A stretch of DNA of 45,787 nucleotides from Candidatus Roizmanbacteria bacterium GW2011_GWC2_34_23 (GCA_000990305.1 LBPR01000007.1:1-45787); one strand, 5' to 3'; counted from the stretch's first letter, positions 7,846-16,612 are shown. Numbers and translations: made by a program. The notes: generated from the letters alone by a model not told the origin.

Positions 7846-9042
7846 TCAATTGTTTTTATTAAAAGAATAACTTTGCTTCATTTTTATAGCTAAATATATA
7901 ATTAGAGGTAGAGGCAATATTCCAGTAAAAAAATAAATCCACCTTGGGCTTGTTAATTCTACCAAAGGCCCTGACACTGCTACAATTATTGAGTAAATAA
8001 TACCCATTAATAAATTTAGAGCTGATAACGATGTAGCTCGATGTCTTGAATCAAAGACTTCATTAGTTAGTTTATTTAATAAGTTGAACCGTAAGGTTGA
8101 AGCAAACATTAAAGGTATTATGGCAATAACATTTAAAACGGGATTTGGGATAAGAGCAAATAAGCTTCCTACCCCCATTATGATTGGATGAATCCAAGCT
8201 CCATAAGCTCTGGTAAATTTAAGAATTTTTATAGCAATAAAACCAATTATCACTGCATTGACTATTCTGGCTGATGATAAAATAATTCCTTGGGTACTTT
8301 CCGCAAAACCAAGACTATTGATAAAAACCAAATTTATATAAGTCATCCATGACCAGGTAATTCCCGCAATTAACATAAAATAAATAGAAAGATATCTAGT
8401 ATAGGTATTTTTAAATAATTCTTTTACACCATTTTTTGTGTTATTAATGTAATCAGACCAAGAATACTTGGTACTGTCGAGACGAGGTTCTTTCATATTT
8501 AAATATAGAAAAACGGAAACAAAAATACTTATCCCTGAAAAAAGAAATGGTAACGTTGGAGATATTACATATAAAAAACCACCTACTAAAGTTGCAAATA
8601 TTAAAGCAATTTGAGTAAAAATCCCTTCTCTCGTTGCGATCGTAGTATATTCTTCTTCACGATTATTTTCTTTTAAAGTATCGTAAATTAGAGCTGTATT
8701 TGCTCCAGACATAGCACTTTCGCCAACAGCCCTGATTAGAGTTCCAACCACTATCCATAGACTACTTGGCATTAATACGATTAAAAATAATCCTAAAGCA
8801 TCAAATATTGCTCCAATCGCGCAGCTTATTCGTCTACCCCAAAGATCAGCAAAAACTCCAGTTGGTAATTCCATCAAAAACATCAAAATATAACGAACAC
8901 TCGCTAACAAACCCATTTGAGTCAATGTTAGATAATGATTTTGAAAAGCTACATAAATTGGAATAAAAAATAAAAGATTATTCAAAAATTCAGTCAGATA
9001 ATAAAAAAGGATATTTCTATCGACATAATTTTTTAATTTCAT
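7846..9042 (-). CDS. MFS transporter
   Basis: 398 residues with about twelve hydrophobic segments. MGLLASVRYILMFLMELPTGVFADLWGRR (about 43-71) holds the loop 2-3 MFS motif (G..ADLWGRR). The segment SGANTALIYDTLKE is common in the MFS group annotated as multidrug or sugar exporters of Firmicutes and CPR. It is a secondary transporter of the inner membrane with an unknown substrate. It starts 13 bp after hicA and is probably co-transcribed with hicBA. Confidence 0.85.
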   Translation of the reverse strand: MKLKNYVDRNILFYYLTEFLNNLLFFIPIYVAFQNHYLTLTQMGLLASVRYILMFLMELPTGVFADLWGRRISCAIGAIFDALGLFLIVLMPSSLWIVVGTLIRAVGESAMSGANTALIYDTLKENNREEEYTTIATREGIFTQIALIFATLVGGFLYVISPTLPFLFSGISIFVSVFLYLNMKEPRLDSTKYSWSDYINNTKNGVKELFKNTYTRYLSIYFMLIAGITWSWMTYINLVFINSLGFAESTQGIILSSARIVNAVIIGFIAIKILKFTRAYGAWIHPIIMGVGSLFALIPNPVLNVIAIIPLMFASTLRFNLLNKLTNEVFDSRHRATSLSALNLLMGIIYSIIVAVSGPLVELTSPRWIYFFTGILPLPLIIYLAIKMKQSYSFNKNN

Positions 9043-9055
9043 AAAAATAAGAAAA

Positions 9056-9277
9056 TTATTTTTTCAAGAATATATTTTCGTTCAATCCAGTTTGTTTGAT
9101 AATACTTCGGAGTGTCCCCTGAGGGATATCTTTTGAATGAAAGGGAACAACGGTCGTTTTCTCACTTTTGAAATTATGATAAACCCGATGACTTCCAGTC
9201 TGTCTTTTAATCATAAAACCATTTTTGAGAAGAATCTTTTCCAAATCGCGAGGCTTAAATGATGGTAGTTTAACCAT
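9056..9277 (-). CDS. hicA: HicA family toxin (mRNA interferase)
   Basis: 73 residues, usual size. The dsRBD-like HicA fold is recognisable from LPSFKPRDLEKILLKNGF, QTGSHRVYHN with the catalytic His30, and VPFHSKDIPQGTLRSIIKQTGL. HicA cleaves mRNA and is neutralised by HicB. It lies 5 bp after hicB in the antitoxin-first order, and 13 bp before the MFS gene. Confidence 0.9.
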   Translation of the reverse strand: MVKLPSFKPRDLEKILLKNGFMIKRQTGSHRVYHNFKSEKTTVVPFHSKDIPQGTLRSIIKQTGLNENIFLKK

Positions 9278-9282
9278 ATTCT

Positions 9283-9555
9283 TTAATAAGCGAAACTGCC
9301 TGAAGGAAGATTGACTTCAATTTTTTTTGACGTGACGAAATAGTCATCACTATCTGGAGCAGGAATTGATTTTTTAAGTTCAATCGAGGTTTCAATATAA
9401 AGTTGCATCGCCTTTTTAACATTAGAAGTGGCTTCATCAACGGTTTTTCCAAAATCAGATATACCTAAAGAAGGAGCATATGCCACACAAAGAAAGCCTT
9501 TATTTTGTTTCTCTTTTTCAACAATGATTCGATAATTTAGAATAGTTGTTTTCAT
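9283..9555 (-). CDS. hicB: HicB family antitoxin
   Basis: 90 residues with the partial RNase H-like HicB fold: NYRIIVEKEKQNKGFLCVAYAPSLGISDFGKTVDEATSNVKKAMQLYIE is the typical pattern of a strand pair, a G..D..G turn and an A..N..A helix (shown only to name landmarks: Gly34, Asp37, Ala45). No C-terminal HTH is visible, so it may not bind DNA by itself. A TATAAT box at 9569-9564, 8 bp before the ATG, implies a leaderless hicBA transcript. Upstream gene recX ends only 4 bp away. Confidence 0.85.
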   Translation of the reverse strand: MKTTILNYRIIVEKEKQNKGFLCVAYAPSLGISDFGKTVDEATSNVKKAMQLYIETSIELKKSIPAPDSDDYFVTSKKIEVNLPSGSFAY

Positions 9556-9559
9556 ATAT

Positions 9560-10045
9560 TTATATTATATCATTTTTCTCCTCAAATTTTTTAATGGTTT
9601 TCCGACTGATTTCAAAATTAAATCCTCTTCTTTGAAGTAATGACAGGGCTTTTTCAAAGCGTTTTTGTTTAGGCAGGGTCTTTATTATTTCCCAACGGCG
9701 AGTAAGGGCTTTCTTAGCTAATTTTTCTTCATTGATCTCTGTATTTGCAAAATATTTGTCAACTAGTTCTTTATCAATTCCAAATCTATTTAACTCTTGC
9801 TTAATGGCAAAGACTCCTTTAACCTTAGTCGCTGTCCTTGACCTGACTAGAAAATCTATAAATACTTTATCGTCTAAAAATTTTAGCTCTATTAAATGGT
9901 CAATTATCTTATCAACCGCCTCGTGAGACCAGTGGGTAGTCTTTACTTTTTTATAAAGATGTTCGCGGGTTTCCTTTATTGTTCGCGGACGGAATTTGAG
10001 ATAAAAGAAAGCAATGTTGAGAAGAGGTATTAAATCATTTTCCAT
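9560..10045 (-). CDS. recX: Regulatory protein RecX
   Basis: 161 residues built of three-helix repeats; RPRTIKETREHLYKK, IDHLIELKFLDDKVFIDFLVRSR and FGIDKELVDKYF are recognisable RecX elements. RecX binds the RecA filament and limits recombinase activity. The ATG at 10045 is preferred because MENDLIPLLNIAFFYLKFRPRT matches the family N-terminus. A more upstream ATG at 10096 would add 17 atypical residues encoded by repeat DNA. It lies downstream of recA on the same strand, separated by a repeat-rich 120 bp spacer. Confidence 0.88.
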   Translation of the reverse strand: MENDLIPLLNIAFFYLKFRPRTIKETREHLYKKVKTTHWSHEAVDKIIDHLIELKFLDDKVFIDFLVRSRTATKVKGVFAIKQELNRFGIDKELVDKYFANTEINEEKLAKKALTRRWEIIKTLPKQKRFEKALSLLQRRGFNFEISRKTIKKFEEKNDII

Positions 10046-10072
10046 AAATCTCAATAACCAATATGTCAAGTA

Positions 10073-10178
10073 TTCCAAACAATAACCAATTACCAATAAT
10101 CAACATTCAAACCGTTTGATTAATTGAATATCGAAATTTGTTTGTTTCTTGGAATTTGGTTATTGGTTATTTCTTAAT
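10073..10178. repeat. Mirrored degenerate repeat between recA and recX
   Basis: Arms near 10080-10097 and 10155-10172 match at about 15 of 16 positions (AATAACCAAT.ACCAA against its complement). Within each arm the unit CCAAT(A/T)A is repeated, and a weaker inner pair (CAAAC / GTTTG) sits between. It can fold into a long hairpin that may attenuate read-through from recA into recX. Confidence 0.6.
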
Positions 10179-11150
10179 TAATTGTTTAAGTATTTGTTCC
10201 CGTACTTTCGCGTCTTTCATCAAAATTTCTTTTACTTCTTCTTTTCCATGCCCTAAAACTTTGTCATTGTATTTAATAAACGAACCGCTTTTAACTAAAA
10301 GCCCAGCGGCAATTGCGGCATCAATTATCCCCTCTTCTTTATCTATTCCTGTCGCGACGATAACAACCTCAGCTTCTTTAAAAGGCGGAGCTACTTTATT
10401 TTTAATTACCTTAACTCTGATTCTAGCTCCATAAACCATATTGTTCTTTTTTAATGTTTCAATTTTTCTGACGTCCATTCGAACACTGGAATAAAATTTA
10501 AGAGCCAGTCCGCCTGGCGTGGTTTCAGGATTACCAAAGAAAACCCCAATTTTTTGTCGAAGCTGGTTGGTAAAGACGATTGTTGTCTTTGATTTAGAGA
10601 CGATTCCGGTTAATTTTCTTAAAGCCTGGGACATTAAGCGAGCTTGAAGGCCCATCTGAGCATCTCCCATTTCGCCTTCAATCTCGGCTCTGGGAACCAA
10701 GGCGGCAACTGAATCAACTACAACCAGATCAATTCCTCCAGATCTGATTAAGGTTTCGGCAATTTCTAAAGCCTGTTCTCCAGTATCGGGTTGAGAGACT
10801 AAAAGATCTTCCAATTTGACCCCCAAAATCTTAGCCCAAGCCGGATCAAGTGCGTGCTCGGCATCAATAAAAGCAGCTGTTCCCCCGGCCTTTTGGGCTT
10901 CAGCAATTAAAGAAAGACAAACAGTAGTTTTTCCAGCTGCTTCCGGTCCAAAAATTTCAATAATTCTTCCTCTAGGAATGCCACCAACTCCAAGAGCCGT
11001 ATCGAGAGTTGGAATTCCGGTTGAGATAACATCAACTGGAACAACTGTAGATTGTCCTAATCTCATAATACTTCCACGTCCAAACTGTTTTTGAATCGCA
11101 TCAATCGCCGTTGTCACTGCCTGTCTTTTTTCTGAATCATTATTCTTCAT
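10167..11150 (-). CDS. recA: Recombinase A
   Basis: 327 residues, slightly short because the acidic C-terminal tail is reduced. Walker A is GPEAAGKTT (about 69-77; GPESSGKT in most species), Walker B is [10 protein letters not shown], loop L2 lies around [22 protein letters not shown], and [11 protein letters not shown] precedes Walker A. It catalyses strand exchange and would stimulate LexA-type autocleavage. The mRNA has an approximately 80-nt leader holding a repeated GCGAGTT/AACTCGC array that is also found before comM. recX follows downstream. Confidence 0.97.
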   Translation of the reverse strand: MKNNDSEKRQAVTTAIDAIQKQFGRGSIMRLGQSTVVPVDVISTGIPTLDTALGVGGIPRGRIIEIFGPEAAGKTTVCLSLIAEAQKAGGTAAFIDAEHALDPAWAKILGVKLEDLLVSQPDTGEQALEIAETLIRSGGIDLVVVDSVAALVPRAEIEGEMGDAQMGLQARLMSQALRKLTGIVSKSKTTIVFTNQLRQKIGVFFGNPETTPGGLALKFYSSVRMDVRKIETLKKNNMVYGARIRVKVIKNKVAPPFKEAEVVIVATGIDKEEGIIDAAIAAGLLVKSGSFIKYNDKVLGHGKEEVKEILMKDAKVREQILKQLIKK

Positions 11151-11167
11151 ACTTATTAAATATTTAA

Positions 11168-11282
11168 TTATTAACGAGTTTAGCGAGTTTAACGAGTTTT
11201 TAACTCGCTAAATAAATAACTCGTTAAACAGATTAATAATAAATAATTCAAATTAATTGTCAACCGCTTATAACCTACAACC
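11168..11282 (-). promoter_or_regulatory. recA promoter with downstream operator array
   Basis: On the minus strand the element GTAGGTTATAAGCGG (to 11264) abuts TTGACA (11263-11258), a 16-bp spacer and TATTAT (11241-11236). Downstream, 11226-11173 holds a mirrored array of 9-mers: AACTCGTTA/AACTCGCTA units facing AACGAGTTT/AGCGAGTTT units. The same promoter geometry and the same array stand before comM at 23746-23845. The placement just after the -10 suits a repressor. Confidence 0.7.
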
Positions 11283-11350
11283 CATGAACCAGATTTATCT
11301 TCGATAAAACGGTTCAGGGTTGCCCTATACCCCACGTAGTATAGGGGCAA
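11279..11350. repeat. Two adjacent hairpins downstream of the UbiA gene
   Basis: 11279-11321 folds with arms AACCC.TGAACC / GGTTCAGGGTT and an inner TTTATC/GATAAA stem. 11320-11350 folds with TTGCCCTATAC / GTATAGGGGCAA (one bulge). Neither has a T-run on the minus side, so they are poor intrinsic terminators for the UbiA-type gene. They are more like extragenic palindromes. Confidence 0.5.
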
Positions 11351-11354
11351 AAAC

Positions 11355-12275
11355 CTACAATAAATAAATCAAGCTAACCACGATTATCCCCCAGAGGGCA
11401 ATGGTCACGATTAGTGGAATATCGGTAGTAATTGTTCGCTCTGGCCTTTCTCCTTCAGCTTTTTCGTACAGTAACTGGGCATAGCGGGCTATTCCGTAAA
11501 CAACAAGTGGAATGGTAATCATTAACCATTTTCTTGCCTCAAATCCGGGGAACGTTTGATTAAAAAACTTAGAAACGATTGTTTCTGCCTGTGGTGGTCT
11601 TTCAACATAAGCATAAGTAGAGTAAGCAATGATTGTGGCTGTCCCAAAAGTATAGGTAAGAAAATCTAAAAAATGCTCGTTATAACGGTAAAGGGATAAA
11701 CGCGCTTTGATTCCATGAGCCACTAATTCAGCATGGCGTTTTACCGAAGCCATAAAAAGAGAGCCAAAAAAGATTGTTAAGAGAAGCCAAATAGGAATAT
11801 GATAACCGGTTGCTATTTCACCGGCAAAAGTTCTAATCATAAAAGAAAAAGAAATAGTAAAGATGTCAATAACAGGTCGTTTTTTTAAGGTGAACGAATA
11901 AAAAAAATGGAGAAGAATAAAAAATAAACTAAGGAAAAAAAACGGCAAGGAAAAAAATAAGGCTAATATTAAGGAAATTAAACTCAAAACAAAGACAATG
12001 AACGTAGCTTCAGGCATTGAAAGATCGCCGGAAGCAATCGGTCGGAATTTTTTTATTGGGTGCTTTGTATCATATGGATAATCGATGATATCGTTGAGGA
12101 CATAAGAGGTTGATGAGAGTAAACAAAAGATGATAAATGCATAAAAAGATTTTGTAAAAAGATCCAAATTGAAAAGCTGACCGGAAAAAATTATCGCTGT
12201 AAAAATAACAAAATTCTTTAACCAGTGATTAATTCGGAGAGCGTAAAAATATGTTCGCAGCTTATTATTTTTCAT
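11355..12275 (-). CDS. UbiA-family prenyltransferase, DPPR synthase-like
   Basis: 306 residues, about nine membrane segments. LRINHWLKNFVIF (13-25) and the first Asp-rich motif NDIIDYPYD followed by KKFRPIASGDLS are those of decaprenyl-phosphate phosphoribosyltransferase (COG0382, Rv3806c-like). The reaction would be transfer of phosphoribose from PRPP to polyprenyl phosphate, the entry to arabinofuranose or ribose lipid donors. Leaderless promoter: TATAAT at 12290-12285, 9 bp before the ATG at 12275; a GTG 18 bp upstream overlaps that box and is rejected. A prenyl transfer to an aromatic ring is less likely because no quinone genes are nearby. Confidence 0.75.
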   Translation of the reverse strand: MKNNKLRTYFYALRINHWLKNFVIFTAIIFSGQLFNLDLFTKSFYAFIIFCLLSSTSYVLNDIIDYPYDTKHPIKKFRPIASGDLSMPEATFIVFVLSLISLILALFFSLPFFFLSLFFILLHFFYSFTLKKRPVIDIFTISFSFMIRTFAGEIATGYHIPIWLLLTIFFGSLFMASVKRHAELVAHGIKARLSLYRYNEHFLDFLTYTFGTATIIAYSTYAYVERPPQAETIVSKFFNQTFPGFEARKWLMITIPLVVYGIARYAQLLYEKAEGERPERTITTDIPLIVTIALWGIIVVSLIYLL

Positions 12276-12317
12276 GACTATTGAATTATACACAATTTAT
12301 TAATATCATTAAACCCT

Positions 12318-13334
12318 ATGATTGATAGTAATAATTTAGTTCTAAAGTCAATAAATCTTTTTCCAGAACAAATCAAAGATTCGTTTGAAAAATCTTTAAC
12401 ATTAACCTTACCAAAAGAGTATCAACAAGTAAAAAATATAGTTGCTTGTGGAATGGGTGGATCAAGATTTCCTCATTACATTGTTAAAGAGCTTTTTAAA
12501 GAAGAGATAATTATTCCCTATTTAATTAATGATGATTATAATTTACCGGGTTTTGTTGATAATAATACTTTAGTGATTTTATCTTCGTATTCAGGAACAA
12601 CAGAAGAAGTTTTAACGGTCGGCCAAAAAGCTTATGAAAAAAAAGCAAAAATTATTGGTATATCTGATGGTGGAGAGTTAAAAGACTTCCTTGATAAAAT
12701 AAAAGCGCCCGGCTTTTTTTTTGATCCAGTTTATAATCCATCAGGTCAACCTAGAATTGGATTTGGTTACTTCGTTGGAGGAATATTGGGATTGTTATTA
12801 AACTTAAAAATATTAAATTATCCAAAAGACAAAATTATTTCTGCCATTAATGATATTAAAATTAAGGAAATAGAAAACGAAGCAGAACAGATGGCAAAAA
12901 AAATATTGAATAAATATCCTTATTACATTGTTTCAGAATTTTTAACTGGTGTAGGAAATGCGATTGCTAACCAAACAAATGAAACAGCCAAGTCAATTTC
13001 TTCTTTCAGAATTCTTCCTGAATTGAACCATCATTTGATGGAGGGATTAAGAAATCCTAAAGAGTTGGCAAAAATGTCTTTGTTTATTTTCTTTTATTCA
13101 AAATTATTTTCGTCCTCTATCAAAAAAAGATTTTTAATTACAAAAGAAGTTGTTGAAAAAAACAATATTGAAACCGTGTGGTATGAATTGAAAGGACAGA
13201 ATAAAGTTCAACAGACAATTGAATTAATGGCCTTTGGTAATTACTTGACTATGTACCTTTCCATGTTCTACGGAGAAAATCCTGCCACTGTCCCCTACGT
13301 CGATTATTTTAAAAAAAAGTTAAAAGAAATATAA
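12318..13334 (+). CDS. Bifunctional phosphoglucose/phosphomannose isomerase
   Basis: 338 residues with two SIS domains. NIVACGMGGSRFP (about 40-52) and ILSSYSGTTEE (about 93-103) bind the sugar phosphate. ELNHHLMEG (about 232-240) carries the catalytic His/Glu region of TIGR02128-type enzymes. It interconverts glucose-6-P, fructose-6-P and mannose-6-P, so it feeds both glycolysis and mannose donors for the surface glycan genes here. It is divergent from the UbiA-type gene with 42 bp between starts, and a TAATAT box lies before the ATG. Confidence 0.9.
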   Translation: MIDSNNLVLKSINLFPEQIKDSFEKSLTLTLPKEYQQVKNIVACGMGGSRFPHYIVKELFKEEIIIPYLINDDYNLPGFVDNNTLVILSSYSGTTEEVLTVGQKAYEKKAKIIGISDGGELKDFLDKIKAPGFFFDPVYNPSGQPRIGFGYFVGGILGLLLNLKILNYPKDKIISAINDIKIKEIENEAEQMAKKILNKYPYYIVSEFLTGVGNAIANQTNETAKSISSFRILPELNHHLMEGLRNPKELAKMSLFIFFYSKLFSSSIKKRFLITKEVVEKNNIETVWYELKGQNKVQQTIELMAFGNYLTMYLSMFYGENPATVPYVDYFKKKLKEI

Positions 13335-13362
13335 AAATAAAATTTAGACAGATAAGAGATTA

Positions 13363-14679
13363 TTAGATAAATTCAGATACCTGTTTGCCTAATTTGACAG
13401 CATAATTGGTTCCCCTGTCATAAGGATAGGTCATATCAAGATTGGCGATGAAAAAGTTTTTATCTGGTGTTTTAAACGTCGGCATATTTTTTTCAAAGTC
13501 CTGATCAAAAATAGGTTGTGCAAATGGCGCTTTAAACATATAAGAATTGAACAATGAAACAATGGAACAATTTGGATTAATTTTTTTTAAATGAGGAAAA
13601 ACCAACTTAACTAATTCATCCTTGTCCATTTTTAGCAATTTACTATCTCCATCAACATACCATCCAATATATGCTAAGTGATTGTTATTATAATTTTTTT
13701 TGTTAGCGAAATTTGTATGCTGGGCAAGAATCATAAAAGGAATTTTTTCAGTGCAGATATTAAGCCAATAAGTTTTATCAAGGATGGGTTTGTCTGTTTC
13801 TAATATTAAAGTAATCGCATGTAAATATTTTAGTTTATTAAAGTGGGATAAATATTTGGGAGAAAAAATATTTGTTGTTAATTTTGTCATGACAGGAGTT
13901 GGTAAAGTCGAGATTATTTTGTCATATGTCTGACCATCAATAATAAACTTCTCTCCCCGCTTTTCAATATTTTTAACCTCGTAGCCTTTTAATGTTTTAA
14001 CGTTTAAACGTTTTAACGTTGTTTCTAAATAGCTAATAAATATTTGAAACCCTCCTTCGACATAACCCAGGCCTTTAGTTCTCTTTTTGATTCTGGCCCA
14101 GATAAAAGAACTTGAAATAATTCCCGCATATTTGCCGAACTTTCCCCGAAAGAGCTGTTGCCATAGTGTATTCCAAACTTTAATTCCCATGTTTTTTTTT
14201 AAAAATTCTTCAGATGTCATCTTTTTATACATTGATAAAAAAGGAGATAGTTTGAGAAAAAGAATAACAAGACCAGCTCTAAGTTTATCAATAAATCCTA
14301 AAAGAGGAAATTTTAAGAGATCAAGAGGAGTGTCTAGGGGATAAACAGAAAAATTGTTCGATTGTTTCATTGCTTGCCCGTCGAAGCTCGAAGAGCGAAG
14401 TCGGATTTCATTGCCAAATAATGAAGATGTTTCTGGGGAACGGAAATAAATTTTATCAAAATCAATTTCTTTGGCGAAGTTCAAAATATCGTAGTCATTA
14501 GCAAAAAGATGATGATAGGCCCGCTCCAAATACCAATTCCAATTTTTGGATTTAAATCCAGACGCCAATCCACCTAAAACTTTTTCTTTTTCCAGAATAG
14601 TTACCTGATGACCGTCTTTAGCTAGATAATAGGCAGAGGTTAACCCGGTAATTCCTCCCCCCAAAATCGCTATTTTCAT
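13363..14679 (-). CDS. FAD-dependent amine oxidase/protoporphyrinogen oxidase-like
   Basis: 438 residues. Dinucleotide motif MKIAILGGGITGLTSAYYLAK with GGGITG at 7-12 and Glu31, then VLGGLASG, the usual NAD(P)/FAD amine-oxidase-family opening. The C-terminal FAD motif ends in NLDMTYPYDRGTNYAV. It is related to proteins annotated as protoporphyrinogen oxidase or UDP-galactopyranose mutase-like in CPR glycan loci; the substrate is unknown. Two short repeat-derived segments lie inside it. One (14353-14372) encodes MKQSNN. The other (13547-13574, opposite sense) encodes CSIVSLFN. The segment RLRSSSFDG next to the first also looks inserted. 28 bp separate its stop from that of the convergent isomerase. 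Confidence 0.75.
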   Translation of the reverse strand: MKIAILGGGITGLTSAYYLAKDGHQVTILEKEKVLGGLASGFKSKNWNWYLERAYHHLFANDYDILNFAKEIDFDKIYFRSPETSSLFGNEIRLRSSSFDGQAMKQSNNFSVYPLDTPLDLLKFPLLGFIDKLRAGLVILFLKLSPFLSMYKKMTSEEFLKKNMGIKVWNTLWQQLFRGKFGKYAGIISSSFIWARIKKRTKGLGYVEGGFQIFISYLETTLKRLNVKTLKGYEVKNIEKRGEKFIIDGQTYDKIISTLPTPVMTKLTTNIFSPKYLSHFNKLKYLHAITLILETDKPILDKTYWLNICTEKIPFMILAQHTNFANKKNYNNNHLAYIGWYVDGDSKLLKMDKDELVKLVFPHLKKINPNCSIVSLFNSYMFKAPFAQPIFDQDFEKNMPTFKTPDKNFFIANLDMTYPYDRGTNYAVKLGKQVSEFI

Positions 14680-14737
14680 ATACAGTATGTATTAATTAAT
14701 TCCCGCATATTTAACGTGGAAAAAACGCAGAATAATA

Positions 14738-15724
14738 TTATCTTGTTTTTTTGTCAAATTTATTCACTTCTATCAGAATTGTTTCAATAAAAATTGCGGT
14801 TGGAATAGCGAGGATTACACCCATAATTCCGGCTAATTTTCCGCCAATCACCATAACAATCAATGTAACAATAGGGTGTAGACCAGTTGCTTTCTTCATA
14901 ACGATAGGAACGATGAGATTATTTTCAAGTTGTTGGATAACCAAATAGAGAATTGCGCAATATAAACCGAAGATTGGGGAATAAGAAAGACCGATTAAGA
15001 TAGCAGGGATTGATGATGTAATCGGGCCAAGATTAGGAATAACTTCAAATAATCCTGCTAAAACCGCTAAAGCGAGAGCATATTTCATACCAATAATACT
15101 GAGTCCAACATATATCATTGTTCCAACAACTATCATGAGAATAATTTCCCCCCAAAACCAGCCACTCATTCTTTTTTGAGCCCGTTCCGCAATTAAACTA
15201 ATTTGACTGAGTTCAATATCGTCAAAAAAATTATTTAATAACCTATTAAAAATATTTTTTTCCAAAATAAAATAAAAACCAAAAAATAAAGTCGAAGTAA
15301 CAAAGATAACATTGGAAAAAGCTGACTTTATTAGATTAATTGTTTCATTGGCAAGACTGGGAATATTGTTGGAAAGAAAGCCTAAATTGAAGTTAGTAGA
15401 GAATACTGGAGATATCTTACTAACAATATTAGGAAGATTTTTAAATAAAACAATCATTTCTCCAGCTAGAGGGGGAATAATTAAAATAAATAAATAAAAA
15501 ATACTAAAGATAAAAATAAAATAAATTATGAAAGAACTAATAGATCGATGTATTTTTTTATTTTCTAAAAAATCAACCGGTTGACGTAAAGCCCCAGCAA
15601 TGATAAAAGCAATAAATAAAGAAAAGATTAAATCTTTTATTAGCCAAATAACACTCAACAATAAAATAAAACCGACTGTAAAAATAATTGTTTTTGAAGA
15701 AATTTCTATTTTTTGTGGCTGCAT
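14738..15724 (-). CDS. AI-2E family transporter (PerM/YdiK-like)
   Basis: 328 residues, eight hydrophobic segments. The C-terminal half carries the family signature EVIPNLGPITSSIPA, GLHPIVTLIVMVIGGKLAG and GVILAIPTAIFIETILIE. Members are inner-membrane exporters or channels, some acting on AI-2, others as Na+(Li+)/H+ antiporters; the substrate here is open. TATAAT at 15737-15732 lies 7 bp before the ATG (leaderless). Confidence 0.88.
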   Translation of the reverse strand: MQPQKIEISSKTIIFTVGFILLLSVIWLIKDLIFSLFIAFIIAGALRQPVDFLENKKIHRSISSFIIYFIFIFSIFYLFILIIPPLAGEMIVLFKNLPNIVSKISPVFSTNFNLGFLSNNIPSLANETINLIKSAFSNVIFVTSTLFFGFYFILEKNIFNRLLNNFFDDIELSQISLIAERAQKRMSGWFWGEIILMIVVGTMIYVGLSIIGMKYALALAVLAGLFEVIPNLGPITSSIPAILIGLSYSPIFGLYCAILYLVIQQLENNLIVPIVMKKATGLHPIVTLIVMVIGGKLAGIMGVILAIPTAIFIETILIEVNKFDKKTR

Positions 15725-15756
15725 AAGTTTAATTATAACGGATTATTTTGTAATTA

Positions 15757-15780
15757 TAGGGCGAGAAGACCTCGCCCCTA
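15757..15780. repeat. Hairpin after comF
   Basis: Arms GGGCGAG (15759-15765) and CTCGCCC (15771-15777) with loop AAGAC, 6 bp past the comF stop on the minus strand. There is no clear T-run. It could be a weak terminator, but the flanking TAGGG.../...CCCTA ends look like an extragenic palindrome. Confidence 0.5.
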
Positions 15781-15785
15781 CAAGA

Positions 15786-16487
15786 TTAACCTTTGGCTAA
15801 GGCTAAAACATAAACTTTTTTTACTCCGGCTTTTTTCAAAATTCTAGCCGCTTCTTTAACGGTTGATCCAGATGTGATCACATCATCAATTAATATTATG
15901 TTTTTGTTAGAGACGCAAAATTTTGCGTCTCTACATTTATTTTTGATGGCAAATACCCCTCTTGTATTAAAATACCTTGCCTTTTTGCTTTTTACTTGTG
16001 CCTGTGAAAGTATCTCCCTTTTTCGAACTAATAAATTAATAATAGGGAAATGAAGAAATTTTTGAAAAAATATACTAATGAGATTAGCCTGATTAAAGCC
16101 CCGCTCATTATATTTAATTTTTGATAGTGGAATTGGCTGCATAACGAAATCAGGAGAAAGCTTCTTATAGAAGCCTAACTTTTTAATTATTTGCGGTTCA
16201 ATGATCCTGTAAAATTCTTGCCAGACCTCGGTAGCCAATCGATATTTAATATTTTTAATAACTTTTTTTAATATTGGGTTGTAATAATAGATTGTGACCA
16301 ATCCATCAACGTATAATTTATTTATACAATTATGATGAGTTAGGCCGAAAAGAGAAGGCTTTTTACAATAAAGGCAGATATCTGATTCGATTGGTTTTAA
16401 TTTATTTTGACAAGATCGACAAAGATAGACCCCAATGTATCCACAACCAAGACAAAATTTTGGGAAAAGGAGATCGATGAGAAACAT
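15786..16487 (-). CDS. comF: ComF family phosphoribosyltransferase-like protein
   Basis: 233 residues. A zinc-ribbon N-terminus (FCLGCG, LCRSCQ, CLYCKK, HNC) is followed by a type I PRTase domain with QPIPLSKIKYNERGFNQA and the PRPP loop ILIDDVITSGST. ComF takes part in DNA uptake and transformation, working with ComM, RecA and the helicase ComFA in other bacteria. ATG 16487 is chosen because the 14 residues before it are encoded by low-complexity ATAAT repeats. A 26-bp perfect palindrome (15908-15933) is embedded in the reading frame and encodes CRDAKFCV, an insertion between the NTRGVF and ILIDD motifs. Confidence 0.88.
   Translation of the reverse strand: MFLIDLLFPKFCLGCGYIGVYLCRSCQNKLKPIESDICLYCKKPSLFGLTHHNCINKLYVDGLVTIYYYNPILKKVIKNIKYRLATEVWQEFYRIIEPQIIKKLGFYKKLSPDFVMQPIPLSKIKYNERGFNQANLISIFFQKFLHFPIINLLVRKREILSQAQVKSKKARYFNTRGVFAIKNKCRDAKFCVSNKNIILIDDVITSGSTVKEAARILKKAGVKKVYVLALAKG
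15908..15933. repeat. 26-bp perfect palindrome inside comF
   Basis: Each half is TAGAGACGCAAAA or its complement, with no loop. It resembles the AGAGACGC...GCGTCTCT extragenic palindromes known from other bacteria (for example cyanobacteria). It lies within the comF coding frame without breaking it. Confidence 0.85.
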
Positions 16488-16600
16488 AATGATTATAATC
16501 ATTATAATTGTTATAACGCTTATAAACATTATAAATAGTTCACAAAATTAAAAGAATATGTTATTATCAGAAAATGAAAATATATTTTGAGGCTAAAATT

Positions 16601-16612
16601 CGCCAGCTGGCG
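16601..16612. repeat. CGCCAGCTGGCG palindrome, copy 2
   Basis: Perfect 12-bp palindrome between comF and nrdR; the flanking GGATTGATA differs from other copies. It belongs to the same family as 43009-43024 (perfect 16 bp) and 7680-7695 (degenerate). Confidence 0.75.

Noticed and set aside
11320-11350. Intrinsic terminator of the UbiA-type gene
   Set aside because: The A-run is on the wrong side for the minus strand.
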